Assembly: GCF_008802405.1 (NCBI RefSeq) | Contig: NZ_VZDO01000002.1 | Span: forward strand, 1 to 64,000 | Direction of reading: 5' to 3' | Length of the DNA stretch: 64,000 nucleotides | Origin: Plantimonas leprariae | GTDB lineage: Bacteria > Pseudomonadota > Alphaproteobacteria > Rhizobiales > Rhizobiaceae | Part shown: positions 1-11,000 of the stretch, in pieces | Numbering within the stretch: position 1 is the first letter of the stretch | Layout: every line of letters begins with the position of its first letter | The notes under the pieces: generated by a model | What the model saw: only the letters and a program-made list of their open reading frames with translations | Database searches by the model: none | Told to the model about the DNA's origin: nothing | Program-made: the position numbers and the translations under genes

Positions 1-99
1 GACGATGTCCTTCGTCTGCCTCGTCGTCAGCAAGGCGGGGTTTAAGCTCGCGAGCTGGATCACGCCGGAGCTTTATGATGATCGCCGGGAGTTGCGGCG

Positions 100-297
100 T
101 TGAAGGCGGCAGTATCGACGCGACGAACTGCGGACCGCGCATGGCGGCAACATGTGGCCGCCGAGATCGAGAGGCTGATCGCGATCCTGGACGCCTTGGA
201 TGGAGACGCAGATTTCGAGCCTTCTCTCGGTTGGACACGAACGATGGCTTGGGGCTCTATGGACGAACGGGAACATGACGCGATCACGCCTGCGTGA
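100..297 (+). CDS. Small hypothetical protein, 65 aa
   Basis: The function is unknown. The reading frame begins at a TTG codon, and a GTG at 154 is an alternative start that would give 47 residues. The part that looks most like a real protein is the second half: a short amphipathic helix (IERLIAILDALDGD) followed by an acidic tail with EPSLGW and MDEREHD. From memory, similar small acidic proteins with a DxEPSLG-type core occur in alphaproteobacterial genomes and prophages, but this could not be checked. It sits just upstream of a convergent tRNA-Lys. No strong ribosome binding site decides the start, so the 5' end is uncertain. Confidence 0.45.
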   Translation: MKAAVSTRRTADRAWRQHVAAEIERLIAILDALDGDADFEPSLGWTRTMAWGSMDEREHDAITPA

Positions 298-381
298 TGC
301 AACATATGCGGACATGCTGCGGACACGCCCACGAGGCGACATTATCCCCGATCCGCAAGTAGTTGCAAATGCTGGCATTTT

Positions 382-457
<76 letters not shown>

Positions 458-611
458 GCCCATCCGCCGGAAGCCCGGCCGGGACGCGGCGGACCATAGA
501 AAGGCGCCATGCGGCGGTCAACCGCGTCATAGAGGACTTCCGCCGCTTTCGTGGCCGGGTCGTACGGGATATGGAGAGCCACGCTCTCAACGCATCCGGG
601 TCCAGCACCGC

Positions 612-1358
612 TTGTTCGCCGAACTCACCTACCCCTGGGCGGTCTTCGCCGGCGCGCTCTCCTTCCTGTCGCCCTGCGTCCTGCCGCTGGTGCCGCCGTA
701 TCTCTGCTACATGGCGGGCGTTTCAGCCGAGGAACTGCGGGGCGGTACGGCGGCGAGCCGGGGCGGCTACACGCAGTTGCGGGTGTTGGTCGCGGCGGTC
801 GTCTTCGTTCTCGGCTTCTCGACCGTGTTCGTCGCGAGCGGCGCGGGCGCGAGCAGCATCGGATATCTCCTGCGGTCGAACGGCTGGTGGCTGTCGGTCG
901 CGGCGGGAGCCGCGATCATCGTCATGGGTCTGCATTTTCTCGGCGTCTTCCGCATCGCCTTCCTGTTGGGCGAATTGCGGTTGCGGGCGCCGGACAAGCC
1001 GAACAGTCTCGTCGGCGCCTATCTCATGGGCCTCGCCTTCGCCTTCGGCTGGACGCCGTGCATCGGTCCGGTGCTGGGAACCATCTTCGGTCTCGCCGGC
1101 GCGCGCGACACCGTCGGGGAGGGGGCCGCGCTGCTCGGGGCCTATTCGCTCGGGCTGGGGCTGCCCTTCATCCTCGCGGCGGCGTTTTCCAGCAGCTTCC
1201 TCCGGTGGATGGGCTCCTTCCGCCGCCATCTCGGCAAGATCGAGAAGGTGATGGGCGGTTTCCTGGTCGCGACCGGCGTCCTGTTCCTCACCGGCGGCAT
1301 GCAGTCCGCGTCGTTCTGGCTGCTGGAGACCTTTCCAGCCCTGCAGAAGATCGGCTAA
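612..1358 (+). CDS. ccdA: Cytochrome c biogenesis protein CcdA (DsbD transmembrane family)
   Basis: This inner-membrane thiol transporter passes reducing equivalents from cytoplasmic thioredoxin to periplasmic partners used in cytochrome c maturation. The 248-residue length is normal for the family. The first membrane segment carries LSPCVLPLVPPYLCY (about residues 17-31), and a second conserved motif, WTPCIGPVLG, lies near residue 147; the two cysteines are the redox pair expected in CcdA. Several further hydrophobic segments fill the rest. No ATG occurs upstream in frame, so the TTG at 612, which places MFAELTY just before the first membrane helix, is the best start. glmU follows after about 50 bp on the same strand. 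Confidence 0.9.
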   Translation: MFAELTYPWAVFAGALSFLSPCVLPLVPPYLCYMAGVSAEELRGGTAASRGGYTQLRVLVAAVVFVLGFSTVFVASGAGASSIGYLLRSNGWWLSVAAGAAIIVMGLHFLGVFRIAFLLGELRLRAPDKPNSLVGAYLMGLAFAFGWTPCIGPVLGTIFGLAGARDTVGEGAALLGAYSLGLGLPFILAAAFSSSFLRWMGSFRRHLGKIEKVMGGFLVATGVLFLTGGMQSASFWLLETFPALQKIG

Positions 1359-1410
1359 CCGTTCCCCGTTACGGTGAGGCGGGTGCGCCGGTGCCAATGG
1401 CGGAGCTGGA

Positions 1411-2772
1411 ATGTCGAGAACCTGTCTTTCGGTGATTCTCGCCGCGGGCGAAGGCACGCGGATGCGCTCGACGCGCGCGAAGGTGCTGCACGAGATCGCC
1501 GGACTGCCGATGGTCGCGCATGCCGCCCGCGTCGCCGAAGCGGCGGGGTCCACCGCTGTCGCCGTCGTGACGGGCCGCGATGCGGACGCGGTCGAGGGCG
1601 TTGTCCGCCAGGCGATGCCGGCTGCCGAGACCTTCGTTCAGGCCGAGCGGCTCGGCACGGCGCACGCGGTGCTCGCCGCGCGCGAGGCGATCACGCGCGG
1701 GTTCGACGACGTGCTGGTCCAGTTCGGCGATACGCCGCTGGTGCTGCCGGAAACCCTGATGCGGGCGCGCGCGGTTCTCGCCGAGGGCGCGGAAGTCTGC
1801 GTGGTCGGCTTTCGCACCGCCGAGCCGACCGGCTACGGCCGGTTGATCGAGAAGGACGGCGCGGTCGTCGCGATCCGGGAGGAGAAGGACGCATCCGCCG
1901 CGGAGCGTGCGATCACCTTCTGCAACGGCGGCATCATGGCCATCCGCGGCGCTTCGGCGCTGGCGTTGCTCGATGCGGTCGGCAACCGCAACGCCAAGGG
2001 CGAATACTACCTGACCGACGTCGTCGAGATCGCCTGCGCCCGGGGTGCGACGGTGCGGGCCATCGAGGCGGGCGCGGACGAGGTGCTCGGCGTCAACACG
2101 CGCGTCGAACTCGCGGCCGTGGAAGGCATCTGGCAGGAGCGCCGGCGGCGCGCGGCGATGCTGGGCGGCGCGACGCTGATGGCGCCGGAAACGGTGTTCT
2201 TCGCGCACGACACGCAGCTTGGTCTCGACGTGATCGTAGAGCCGAACGTCGTCTTCGGCCCCGGCGTCGCGGTGGCGGACGGCGCGACGATCCATGCCTT
2301 CAGCCATCTGGAAGGCGCGCGTCTCGCGAGCGGCGCTACGATCGGGCCTTACGCGCGGCTGCGGCCGGGAACCGAGATCGCCGAACGGGCGAAGGTCGGC
2401 AATTTCGTCGAAACCAAGAACGCCCGGATCGAACGCGGCGCGAAGGTGAATCACCTGACCTATATCGGCGACGCCCGCGTCGGGGCGGATGCCAACATCG
2501 GGGCCGGCACGATCACCTGCAACTACGACGGCGCCAACAAGTGGTTCACCGATATCGGCGCGAACGTCTTCGTCGGCTCGAACTCCTCACTCGTCGCACC
2601 GCTCGCCATCGGCGACGGTGCGTATATCGGCTCGGGAAGCGTGGTGACGCAGGACGTGCCGGCCGAGGCGCTGGCGATCGGGCGCTCGCGGCAGGTCAAC
2701 AAGGACGGCTACGGATCGAGGCTGCGCGAGCGCGCGGCGGCGATCAAGGCCTCGAAGAACGCGAAGAACTGA
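1411..2772 (+). CDS. glmU: Bifunctional UDP-N-acetylglucosamine pyrophosphorylase / glucosamine-1-phosphate N-acetyltransferase
   Basis: GlmU acetylates glucosamine-1-phosphate and then uridylates it to UDP-GlcNAc, the precursor of peptidoglycan and lipid A. At 453 residues it has the usual length. The N-terminal nucleotidyltransferase domain (about 1-230) opens with the signature [11 protein letters not shown] and a lysine in the AKVLHEI stretch. The C-terminal left-handed beta-helix (about 250-440) shows hexapeptide repeats and the acetyl-CoA site region [11 protein letters not shown]. The ATG at 1411 matches the usual N terminus. glmS follows 19 bp downstream, so the two steps of amino-sugar synthesis are probably co-transcribed. 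Confidence 0.97.
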   Translation: MSRTCLSVILAAGEGTRMRSTRAKVLHEIAGLPMVAHAARVAEAAGSTAVAVVTGRDADAVEGVVRQAMPAAETFVQAERLGTAHAVLAAREAITRGFDDVLVQFGDTPLVLPETLMRARAVLAEGAEVCVVGFRTAEPTGYGRLIEKDGAVVAIREEKDASAAERAITFCNGGIMAIRGASALALLDAVGNRNAKGEYYLTDVVEIACARGATVRAIEAGADEVLGVNTRVELAAVEGIWQERRRRAAMLGGATLMAPETVFFAHDTQLGLDVIVEPNVVFGPGVAVADGATIHAFSHLEGARLASGATIGPYARLRPGTEIAERAKVGNFVETKNARIERGAKVNHLTYIGDARVGADANIGAGTITCNYDGANKWFTDIGANVFVGSNSSLVAPLAIGDGAYIGSGSVVTQDVPAEALAIGRSRQVNKDGYGSRLRERAAAIKASKNAKN

Positions 2773-2791
2773 GCGGCGGGGGAAGAGCGGA

Positions 2792-4618
2792 ATGTGCGGC
2801 ATCATCGGCATCGTCAGCACGCGCGGCGTCGCGGATCGCCTCGTCGATGCGTTGAAGCGCCTCGAATACCGCGGCTACGATTCGGCCGGGATCGCGACGA
2901 TCGCCGAGGGGCGGCTCGACCGCCGACGCGCCGAGGGCAAGCTGGTGAACCTCGAGGCGCGGCTGAAACGCGAGCCGTTGCCGGGCGCGGTCGGCATCGG
3001 ACACACGCGCTGGGCGACGCATGGCGTGCCGAACGAGGCCAACGCGCATCCGCATTTCGCCGGCGGCGTCGCCGTCGTGCATAACGGCATCATCGAGAAC
3101 TTCGCGGAGTTGAAGGCGGAGCTTGTCGCCGCCGGCGCGGAGTTCGCCAGCCAGACCGATACGGAGGTCGTCGCCCAGCTTCTCGCGAGGCTGCGCCGCG
3201 AAGGGCGCGGGACCCGCGAGGCCATGGCCGAGATGCTCGGCCGCATCCGCGGCGCCTTCGCGCTCGCCGTGATCTTCGAGGATGAGCCGGAGACGATCAT
3301 AGCGGCGCGGAACGGGCCGCCGCTGGCTGTCGGCGAAGGGCAGGGGGAGATGTTCCTCGGCTCCGACGCCATCGCGCTGTCGCCCTTTACCGACGCGATC
3401 CGCTACCTCGAGGACGGCGACTGGGCGGTGGTGACGCGCGACGGCGCGGAAATCCGCGGTGCGAACGGGGAGCGCGTCGAGCGGCCGCTGGTGCGTTCGG
3501 TCGGCAAGCCCTTCTACGTCGACAAGGGCAACCACCGCCACTTCATGCAGAAGGAGATCTACGAGCAACCGGAGGTCGTGGGGCATACGCTGGGTGCCTA
3601 TATCGACATGACCACCGGCCGCACGCGCCTGCCGGCCGGAACGGCGGTCGATTTCGCCGGGGTCCGGCGCATGGCGATCTCGGCCTGCGGCACCGGCTTC
3701 TACGCGGCGCTGACGGGCCGCTACTATTTCGAGCGCCACGCGCGCATCGCCTGCGACCTCGATGTCGCGAGCGAGTTCCGCTATCGCGAAAGCCCACTGG
3801 ACGACGTGGACTTGGCGCTGTTCGTTTCGCAGTCCGGTGAGACCGCCGACACGCTGGCGTCGCTGCGCTACGCGAAGGCGGCGGGAATCGGCACGGCGGC
3901 GGTGGTCAACGTGCAGGAATCGACGATCGCCCGCGAAGCGGCTACGGCGTTTCCGACGCTCGCCGGCCCGGAGATCGGCGTCGCCTCGACCAAGGCCTTC
4001 ACCTGCCAGTTGACCGCGCTGGCGGCGCTTTCCATTCATGCCGGCGTCGCTCGCGGCGCGCTGAGCGGCGAGCAGGAGGCCGAGTTGACCCGCGCGCTCA
4101 GCGAAGCGCCGCGGTTGATCGCCGAGGCGTTCCGGCTGGAGGCGCAGATCGAGACGCTGGCGCACCAGATGGCGACCTACCGCCACGCGCTGTTCCTCGG
4201 CCGCGGCTCCTCCTATCCGCTGGCGCTGGAGGGGGCGCTGAAGCTGAAGGAGATCAGCTACATCCATGCCGAGGGCTACGCGGCGGGCGAACTGAAACAC
4301 GGGCCGATCGCGCTGATCGACGAGACGATGCCGGTGGTGGTGATCGCTCCATACGACGGCGTCTTCGAGAAGACGGTCTCGAATATGCAGGAAGTCGCGG
4401 CGCGCGGTGGCCGGATCATCCTCCTGACCGACGAGAAGGGGGCCGCCGCCGCGCCCGTCGCGGCGATGGAGACATTGGTGCTGCCCACGATGCCGGACAT
4501 CCTGACGCCGATCGTCTACGCCGTGCCGCTGCAGATGCTGGCCTACCACACGGCGGTGCACATGGGGACCGACGTCGACCAGCCGCGCAACCTCGCGAAA
4601 TCCGTCACGGTGGAATAG
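2792..4618 (+). CDS. glmS: Glutamine--fructose-6-phosphate aminotransferase (isomerizing)
   Basis: GlmS makes glucosamine-6-phosphate from fructose-6-phosphate and glutamine, the first committed step toward UDP-GlcNAc. The protein has 608 residues. The N-terminal nucleophile cysteine is residue 2 (MCGIIGIV), as required after Met removal, and the glutaminase domain (about 1-220) contains GHTRWATHG and HNGIIENF. Two SIS sugar-isomerase domains follow, with SACGTGFYA and VSQSGETADT in the first and GRGSSYPLALEGALKLKE in the second. The end AKSVTVE is typical. It lies directly behind glmU. No glmS ribozyme is expected in this lineage and none was seen. Confidence 0.97.
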   Translation: MCGIIGIVSTRGVADRLVDALKRLEYRGYDSAGIATIAEGRLDRRRAEGKLVNLEARLKREPLPGAVGIGHTRWATHGVPNEANAHPHFAGGVAVVHNGIIENFAELKAELVAAGAEFASQTDTEVVAQLLARLRREGRGTREAMAEMLGRIRGAFALAVIFEDEPETIIAARNGPPLAVGEGQGEMFLGSDAIALSPFTDAIRYLEDGDWAVVTRDGAEIRGANGERVERPLVRSVGKPFYVDKGNHRHFMQKEIYEQPEVVGHTLGAYIDMTTGRTRLPAGTAVDFAGVRRMAISACGTGFYAALTGRYYFERHARIACDLDVASEFRYRESPLDDVDLALFVSQSGETADTLASLRYAKAAGIGTAAVVNVQESTIAREAATAFPTLAGPEIGVASTKAFTCQLTALAALSIHAGVARGALSGEQEAELTRALSEAPRLIAEAFRLEAQIETLAHQMATYRHALFLGRGSSYPLALEGALKLKEISYIHAEGYAAGELKHGPIALIDETMPVVVIAPYDGVFEKTVSNMQEVAARGGRIILLTDEKGAAAAPVAAMETLVLPTMPDILTPIVYAVPLQMLAYHTAVHMGTDVDQPRNLAKSVTVE

Positions 4619-4712
4619 GAGGGCAGCGCGTCGACGCGACGCACGAAAGGTTTTCTCGCACTGCGGCATGGAGGCTGCTAGCCTTCCCGTCGTGCAGCGA
4701 GGACGCCCGCCG

Positions 4713-5399
4713 ATGATGGTGAAGCTCAGGACCTACTTCTTCACCGGCTTCGTCATCTGTGCGCCGCTGGCGATCACGGTCTGGATCACCTGGGCCTTCA
4801 TGAACTGGGTCGATAGCTGGGTGAAGCCGTATATCCCGGCGCGATACGACCCGGACAACTATCTCTTCGTCAGCGTGCCCGGCTTCGGGCTGATCGTCGC
4901 GCTCGTCATCATCACGCTGGTCGGATTCCTGACCGCGAATCTGGTGGGCCGCACAGTGATCGGCTGGGGCGAGCGCGTGCTCGACCGGGTGCCGCTGGTG
5001 CGCTCGCTCTACACGGCGCTGAAGCAGATCTTCGAGACGGTGTTCGCCGACCACTCGTCGTCGTTCAAGACCGCGGCGCTGATCGAGTATCCGCGCAAAG
5101 GTCTCTGGTCGATCGCGCTGATCGCAACGACGGCCAAGGGCGAGATCGCCGAGGTCTTCGGCGACCAGGAAATGCTCGCGGTGTTCCTGCCGCCGACGCC
5201 GAACCCGACCTCCGGCTTCCTGCTCTACGTGCCGCGCGACGAGGTGAAGATCCTCGACATGAAGGTCGAGGATGCGATGAAGCTCATCGTTTCGGCCGGC
5301 ATCGTCGGGCCCGAAGGCGACAGTCGCGCGATGACGCAGACCGAGGCGGCAGCGCTGATCGACGCGCAGGCGGCGGAGCGGAAGGAGGCGGCGGAGTAG
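4713..5399 (+). CDS. DUF502 family membrane protein
   Basis: The function is unknown. The protein has two strong N-terminal membrane segments (YFFTGFVICAPLAITVWIT and a second around FGLIVALVIITLVGFLTANLV), separated by an amphipathic stretch with SWVKPYIPARYDPDN. A soluble C-terminal domain contains GLWSIALIAT and VFLPPTPNPTSGFLLYVPRDE, both typical of DUF502. A GAGGA sequence at 4699-4703 favours the ATG at 4713; an in-frame ATG at 4668 would add 15 residues but has no visible ribosome binding site. In Hyphomicrobiales the gene commonly lies between glmS and recG, as here, which gives context but no function. Confidence 0.85.
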   Translation: MMVKLRTYFFTGFVICAPLAITVWITWAFMNWVDSWVKPYIPARYDPDNYLFVSVPGFGLIVALVIITLVGFLTANLVGRTVIGWGERVLDRVPLVRSLYTALKQIFETVFADHSSSFKTAALIEYPRKGLWSIALIATTAKGEIAEVFGDQEMLAVFLPPTPNPTSGFLLYVPRDEVKILDMKVEDAMKLIVSAGIVGPEGDSRAMTQTEAAALIDAQAAERKEAAE

Positions 5400-5452
5400 G
5401 AGCTTTCTTCTTCTCCGGACTCGGGGGGAGAGTAGCCGGCCACGGTATGTCT

Positions 5453-7582
5453 CTACCCCGCCCTGAGCAGCCTGATCGCGTCGTCGCGCCCGAAGAGGTA
5501 GAGGAGCGTGCGAAGCGCTTCGCCGCGCGGGCCTTCGAGTTCGGGGTCGGTTGCGATCACCAGTCGCGCATCGTCGCGGGCGATCTGCATCAGGTCGCCG
5601 TGGACTTCGAGGTTCGCCAGCCGGAAGGTCGGCAGGCCGGACTGCTTGGTGCCGAGAAGATCGCCCTCGCCACGCAGGCGGAGGTCCTCCTCGGCGATGC
5701 GGAAGCCGTCCTCGGTCTCGCGCATCACGGCGATCCGCGCCTTCGCCACCTCGCCGAGCGGCGCGCGGTAGAGCAGCACGCAGGACGAGGGCTTGTCGCC
5801 GCGCCCAACCCGGCCGCGAAGCTGGTGCAGTTGCGCGAGACCGAACCGCTCGGCATGCTCGATGACGATGATCGTCGCATCCGTCACGTCGACGCCGACC
5901 TCGATCACCGTCGTCGCGACGATGAGACGCGAGTCGCCGGCCTTGAAGGCCGCCATCGCGGCGTCCTTGTCTTCGCCGCTCATCTGGCCGTGGACGAGGC
6001 CGACCGTCCGCTCGCCGAAAATGCTAGCGAGTTGCCGCCGCCGTTCCTCGGCCGCCATCAGGTCGCTCTTCTCGGACTCCTCCACCAGCGGGCAGACCCA
6101 GTAGACCTTGCCGCCGCTCTCCATCGCCTTGCCGATGCGGGTGACGATCTCGCCGAGCCGCTCCATCGGCACGGCGACGGTGGCGATGGGTTTGCGGCCC
6201 GCCGGCTTGCCGTGGAGGCGCGACACGTCCATGTCGCCGAAGGCGGCGAGGACGAGCGTGCGCGGGATCGGCGTCGCGGTCATCACGAGGAGGTCGGGCG
6301 AGCGGCCCTTGCGCGCGAGGCTGAGGCGCTGGTGAACGCCGAACCGGTGCTGCTCGTCCACCACGACGAGGCCGAGGTCGCCGTACTCGACATCCTCCTG
6401 GAACAGGGCGTGCGTGCCGACGACGATGTCCGTTTCGCCGGAGGCGATCTGCTGGAGCTTGGCGGCACGGGCTCGGCCTGAATCGCGGCCGGTCAGCATC
6501 ACCATGCGCAGGCCGACCTTCTCGCAAAGCGCGCTGAGCCCGATGAAGTGCTGCCGCGCGAGGATTTCGGTCGGGGCGAGCAGGGCGGACTGTGCGCCGG
6601 CCTCCGCTGCCGTCGCCATCGCCATCAGCGCGACCACCGTCTTACCGGCGCCGACATCGCCCTGGAGGAGCCGCAGCATGCGGTCGTCCTCGGCCATGTC
6701 GGCGGCAATCTCGGCGACGGCGAGCAGTTGCGCTTCGGTCAGCCGGAAGGGCAGGACGTCGACGATGCGGTCGGAGATGTGTCGGTCGCCGCGCAGCGGC
6801 CGGCCCTTCGCCTTCTTCATCCGCCGGCGCGACAGGGCGAGTGCAAGCTGGCCGGCGAGCAGTTCGTCGTAGGCGAGACGGCGGCGCGCGACGGAGCGCG
6901 GATCGACGTCCACCGCGTCCTCCGGCGAATGGGCGCGCTGCAGCGCTTCGGCGAAGGAAGGAAACGAGTGGCGCGAGACGACGCTCGGCTCGATCCATTC
7001 CGGCATCGCCGGCGCACGCGCCAGGCTGCCGGCGACGGCCTTGCGCAGCACCTTCGGCGACAGGCCCGCCGTCATCGGGTAGATCGGCTCCACCAGGGAA
7101 GCGGTCGCCGCTTCCTCCTCGGTCATCACGAGATCCGGATGCGGCATTTGCGGCCGGCCGTTGAACCATTCGACCCGGCCCGAGACGACCATCGTCTCGC
7201 CGAGCGGCAGCAGCTTCTCCATCCACTGCGGCTGCGCCCGGAAATAGACGAGAGCGATCTCGCCGGTTTCGTCCGACGCGAAGACGCGATAGGGCGTCGA
7301 GGCACCGCGTGGTGTCGGTGCATGCCGATCGACCGTGACCGTCAGCGTCACGTAGGTGCCGTCCGGCGAGGAGTTGATCTCGCCGCGCCGCCGCCGGTCG
7401 ACGACGCCGCTGGGCAGGTGGAACAGGAGATCGCGGATGCGGAGCGCCGCATCGGAACCGGCCGGCAGCAGCAGCGTCTTGAACAGCGCCGCGACCTTCG
7501 GCCCGACGCCGTCGAGGGCCGTCACGCCGGTGAAGATGGGATCGAGAACGGTCGGCCGCGTGTTCGGCCGCTGGACTTCCAT
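5453..7582 (-). CDS. recG: ATP-dependent DNA helicase RecG
   Basis: RecG is a monomeric helicase that reverses stalled forks and branch-migrates Holliday junctions. The N-terminal wedge/OB domain begins at LTALDGVGPKVAALFKTLL-type sequence and includes GRVEWFNGRPQMPHPD. The helicase core has Walker A GDVGAGKTVVAL, the DExH box as DEQH, and motif III VMTATPIPRTL. The C-terminal helicase domain has QLRGRVGRG. From the ATG at 7582 (MEVQRPN) the product is 709 residues, the family norm; another ATG at 7618 would add 12. Open frame further upstream is not part of the gene. It is divergent from sdhE. Confidence 0.96.
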   Translation of the reverse strand: MEVQRPNTRPTVLDPIFTGVTALDGVGPKVAALFKTLLLPAGSDAALRIRDLLFHLPSGVVDRRRRGEINSSPDGTYVTLTVTVDRHAPTPRGASTPYRVFASDETGEIALVYFRAQPQWMEKLLPLGETMVVSGRVEWFNGRPQMPHPDLVMTEEEAATASLVEPIYPMTAGLSPKVLRKAVAGSLARAPAMPEWIEPSVVSRHSFPSFAEALQRAHSPEDAVDVDPRSVARRRLAYDELLAGQLALALSRRRMKKAKGRPLRGDRHISDRIVDVLPFRLTEAQLLAVAEIAADMAEDDRMLRLLQGDVGAGKTVVALMAMATAAEAGAQSALLAPTEILARQHFIGLSALCEKVGLRMVMLTGRDSGRARAAKLQQIASGETDIVVGTHALFQEDVEYGDLGLVVVDEQHRFGVHQRLSLARKGRSPDLLVMTATPIPRTLVLAAFGDMDVSRLHGKPAGRKPIATVAVPMERLGEIVTRIGKAMESGGKVYWVCPLVEESEKSDLMAAEERRRQLASIFGERTVGLVHGQMSGEDKDAAMAAFKAGDSRLIVATTVIEVGVDVTDATIIVIEHAERFGLAQLHQLRGRVGRGDKPSSCVLLYRAPLGEVAKARIAVMRETEDGFRIAEEDLRLRGEGDLLGTKQSGLPTFRLANLEVHGDLMQIARDDARLVIATDPELEGPRGEALRTLLYLFGRDDAIRLLRAG

Positions 7583-7720
7583 CGGATGGTTTTCCGCGCT
7601 AGCGGTGAGAACAATCATGGAACAGCCTTTGACCTTCCGCGCTATCCGGCGCAAGCGGTGAACGGCTGTTTCCACGGCATCGCGCCTATATACGGCGCAG
7701 CATCCGCTTAAGGGTTTCTT

Positions 7721-8017
7721 ATGACCGGAACGCTCCGTTCCTCGCTCGATCTCGACGTCCGCCGCCGCAAGGCGCTGTTCCGCTCCTGGCATCGCGGCAC
7801 GCGCGAGATGGACCTCGTGCTCGGTCGCTTCGCGGACGCGGAGATCGACCGCTTGGACGACGGCGAGATGAGCGACTACGAGGCGCTGATGGAAGCGCCC
7901 GACCGCGACATCTTCAAATGGCTGACCGGCGAGGCGGAGACGCCGCCGAACTACGATACGCCGGTGCTGCGGCGAATCATGCATTTCTACAAGGATGGCG
8001 GGGCGGTGCAGCCGTGA
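7721..8017 (+). CDS. sdhE: Succinate dehydrogenase flavinylation factor SdhE (SDHAF2 family)
   Basis: This small soluble protein helps attach FAD covalently to the flavoprotein subunit of succinate dehydrogenase. The 98-residue length fits. The conserved RGxxE-type signature is present as HRGTREMD near residue 26, followed by the acidic helical stretch LDDGEMSDYEALMEAPDRD and the WL...P ending typical of the family. Its stop codon overlaps the GTG start of mfd by four bases (GTGA), so the two genes are probably translationally coupled, an arrangement common in Hyphomicrobiales. The promoter should lie in the roughly 140 bp shared with the divergent recG. Confidence 0.93.
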   Translation: MTGTLRSSLDLDVRRRKALFRSWHRGTREMDLVLGRFADAEIDRLDDGEMSDYEALMEAPDRDIFKWLTGEAETPPNYDTPVLRRIMHFYKDGGAVQP

Positions 8018-11000
8018 CGAAAGCGGACGATCTGAAGAAGGCGCTTTCCGGCGGCGAAAGCCTGTCGATCGGCAATGTGATCGACGGCTACGAGCCGTTC
8101 CTCGTCGCCGAGATCGCGCGCCAGCGCGCGGCGAAGGCGCCGCTCGTCTACGTCATGCGCAACGGCAATCGCATGGGCGAGTTCGAGGACGCGCTGCGCT
8201 TCGTCGCGCCGGAACTGCCGATCGTCTCGCTGCCGGCCTGGGACTGCCTTCCTTACGACCGCGTCGGTCCGTCCAGCGATGCGGCGGCGCTGCGGCTCGG
8301 CGCAATGTCGGCGATCCAGTCGCTGCGCGAGAACCCGCACCGCGCGGTGATCCTGACCACCGCCAACGCGCTGATCCAGAAAATGCCGCCGGCCGGCATG
8401 CTGGCGGCCGAGACGATCTCGGCGAAGGCCGGCGGCCGCATGTCGATGGACGCGATCGTGAAGGTGCTCGGACGCGGCGGCTTCGAGCGCGTCGCGACGG
8501 TGCGCGAGAACGGCGAGTTCGCGGTGCGCGGCGGCATCCTCGATCTCTTCGCGCCGGGCGACGAGGAGCCGATCCGGCTCGACTTCTTCGGCGATACGCT
8601 GGAATCGGTCCGAGCCTTCGATCCGGCGACGCAAAGGACGACCAGCCAGCGCAAGGCCTTCGACTTGGCGCCGGTTTCGGAAGTGACGCTGAACGAGACG
8701 ACGATCAGCCGCTTCCGCACCAACTACGTCAAGCGCTTCGGTGCGCCGCTGCGCAACGACGGGCTCTACGCCGCGGTCAGCGAGGGGCGGCGCTTCGCCG
8801 GCCTCGAACACTGGCTGCCGTTCTTCTACGAGAAGCTCGACACGCTCTTCGACTATGCGAGCGGCTGGACGATGGTGCTCGACCACCTGTCGCCGGAAGC
8901 CGTCGCCGAGCGGCGCAAGACGATCGAGGACCATTACGACGCCCGCAAGCGCGGTGCGGGCGAGGGGACGGCGGACGCCGTGCCCTACAACCCCGTCGAC
9001 CCGGCCGAACTTTACCTGACCGACGAGGAACTGGCCGGCGCTCTCGCCATCGCCGATCCGATCCGGCTCTCAGCGTACGGTCTGACCGATGCCGGCGGGC
9101 ACCGGACGGTGAACCTCGACCTGCAGCGCGGCCGCAACTTCGCGGCCGAGCGGGCAGCTGGCGACGTCAACGTCTTCGAGCGGGCGGTGGACCACATCGC
9201 GCGGCTGCGCGAGGGCGGAAAACAGGTCATCCTCGCGGCCTGGAGCGAGGGTTCGCGGGATCGGCTGACGCAGGTCGTCGAGGAGCACGGCCTCGGCAAC
9301 ATCAAGCCGGTCGGCAGCCTGAAGCAGGCGCTGGAAGCCGGCCGCAACATGGTCGCGACGGCCGTGATCGGCATCGAGTCCGGCTTCGAGACCGACCGCT
9401 TCGTGGTGATCGGCGAGCAGGACATCCTCGGCGACCGGTTGGTGCGGCGGGGGCGCAAGCGCAAGAAGGGCTCGGACTTCATCTCCGAGGTCACCGGGCT
9501 GAACGAGGGCGACATCGTCGTCCATGTCGACCACGGCATCGGCCGCTTCGTGGGCCTGCGCACGATCGAGGCGGCGGGCGCGCCGCACGACTGCGTCGAA
9601 CTGCACTACGCCAACGACAACCGGCTGTTCCTGCCGGTCGAGAACATCGAACTCCTGTCGCGGTACGGCGGCGAGGGGTCGGAGGCGATCCTCGACAAGC
9701 TCGGCGGCGGTGCGTGGCAGGCGCGCAAAGCCAAGCTGAAGAAGCGGCTGCTCGATATGGCGGGCGGGCTGATCCGCATCGCCGCCGAGCGGCAGATGCG
9801 CGGCGCGCCGAAGCTCCTGCCGCCCGAAGGCCTGTGGGGCGAGTTCGCCGCGCGCTTCCCCTACGAGGAAACCGAGGAGCAGCAGAACGCCATCGACGCC
9901 GTGGTGGACGATCTGTCGCTCGGGCGGCCGATGGACCGGCTGATCTGCGGCGACGTCGGCTTCGGCAAGACGGAGGTCGCGATCCGCGGCGCGTTCGTCG
10001 CGGCGATGAACGGCTTGCAGGTCGCCGTCGTTGTGCCGACGACGCTGCTCGCGCGCCAGCATTTCAAGACCTTCTCCGAGCGCTTCCACGGCCTGCCGTT
10101 GAAAGTAGCGCAAGCCTCGCGCCTCGTGCCAAGCAAGGAACTCGCCGCGACGAAGAAGGGCGTGCAGGAGGGCACGGTCGACATCGTGGTCGGCACGCAC
10201 GCGCTGCTCGGCAAGGGCGTCGACTTCAAGCGGCTCGGTCTCCTGATCATCGACGAGGAGCAGCACTTCGGCGTCAAGCACAAGGAGCGGCTGAAGGAGC
10301 TGAAGTCGGACGTCCACGTGCTGACGCTTTCCGCGACGCCGATCCCCCGCACCCTGCAATTGGCGCTGACGGGCGTGCGCGAGCTGTCGCTGATCACCAC
10401 CGCGCCGGTGGACCGCCTCGCCGTTCGCACCTTCGTCGCGCCGTTCGACGGGCTGGTGGTGCGCGAAACGCTGCTGCGCGAACGCTATCGCGGCGGGCAG
10501 AGCTTCTATGTCGCGCCGCGTCTCGCCGACCTCGCCGGCATCAAGGACTTCCTGGACGATCAGGTGCCGGAACTGAAGGTCGCCGTCGCGCATGGCCAGA
10601 TGGCGGCGGGCGAGCTGGAAGACATCATGAACGCCTTCTACGAGGGCCAGTACGACGTGCTGCTCTCGACCACGATCGTGGAGTCCGGCCTAGACATCCC
10701 GACCGCCAACACGATGATCGTGCACCGGGCGGATATGTTCGGTCTGGCCCAGCTCTATCAGCTTCGCGGCCGCGTCGGGCGGTCGAAGCAGCGCGCCTAC
10801 GCCCTGCTGACCATCCCCGCCAACAAGACGCCGACGCCGGGGGCGGATCGTCGCCTGAAGGTGCTGCAGTCGCTCGATACGCTTGGCGCCGGCTTCCAGT
10901 TGGCGAGCCACGATCTCGACCAGCGCGGCGCCGGCAACCTCCTTGGCGAGGAGCAGTCCGGCCACGTGAAGGAGGTCGGCTTCGAGCTTTATCAGCAGAT

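Noticed and set aside
2792-4618. glmS ribozyme or riboswitch in front of glmS
   Set aside because: Only 19 bases separate glmU and glmS, and the ribozyme is known from Gram-positive bacteria, not this class.
5447-6481. 344-codon plus-strand frame inside recG
   Set aside because: Shadow of recG, which has intact helicase motifs on the other strand.
7708-7722. TTAA-N7-TTAT over the sdhE start as a CtrA site
   Set aside because: The second half-site is imperfect and overlaps the start codon, so it is weak evidence on its own.
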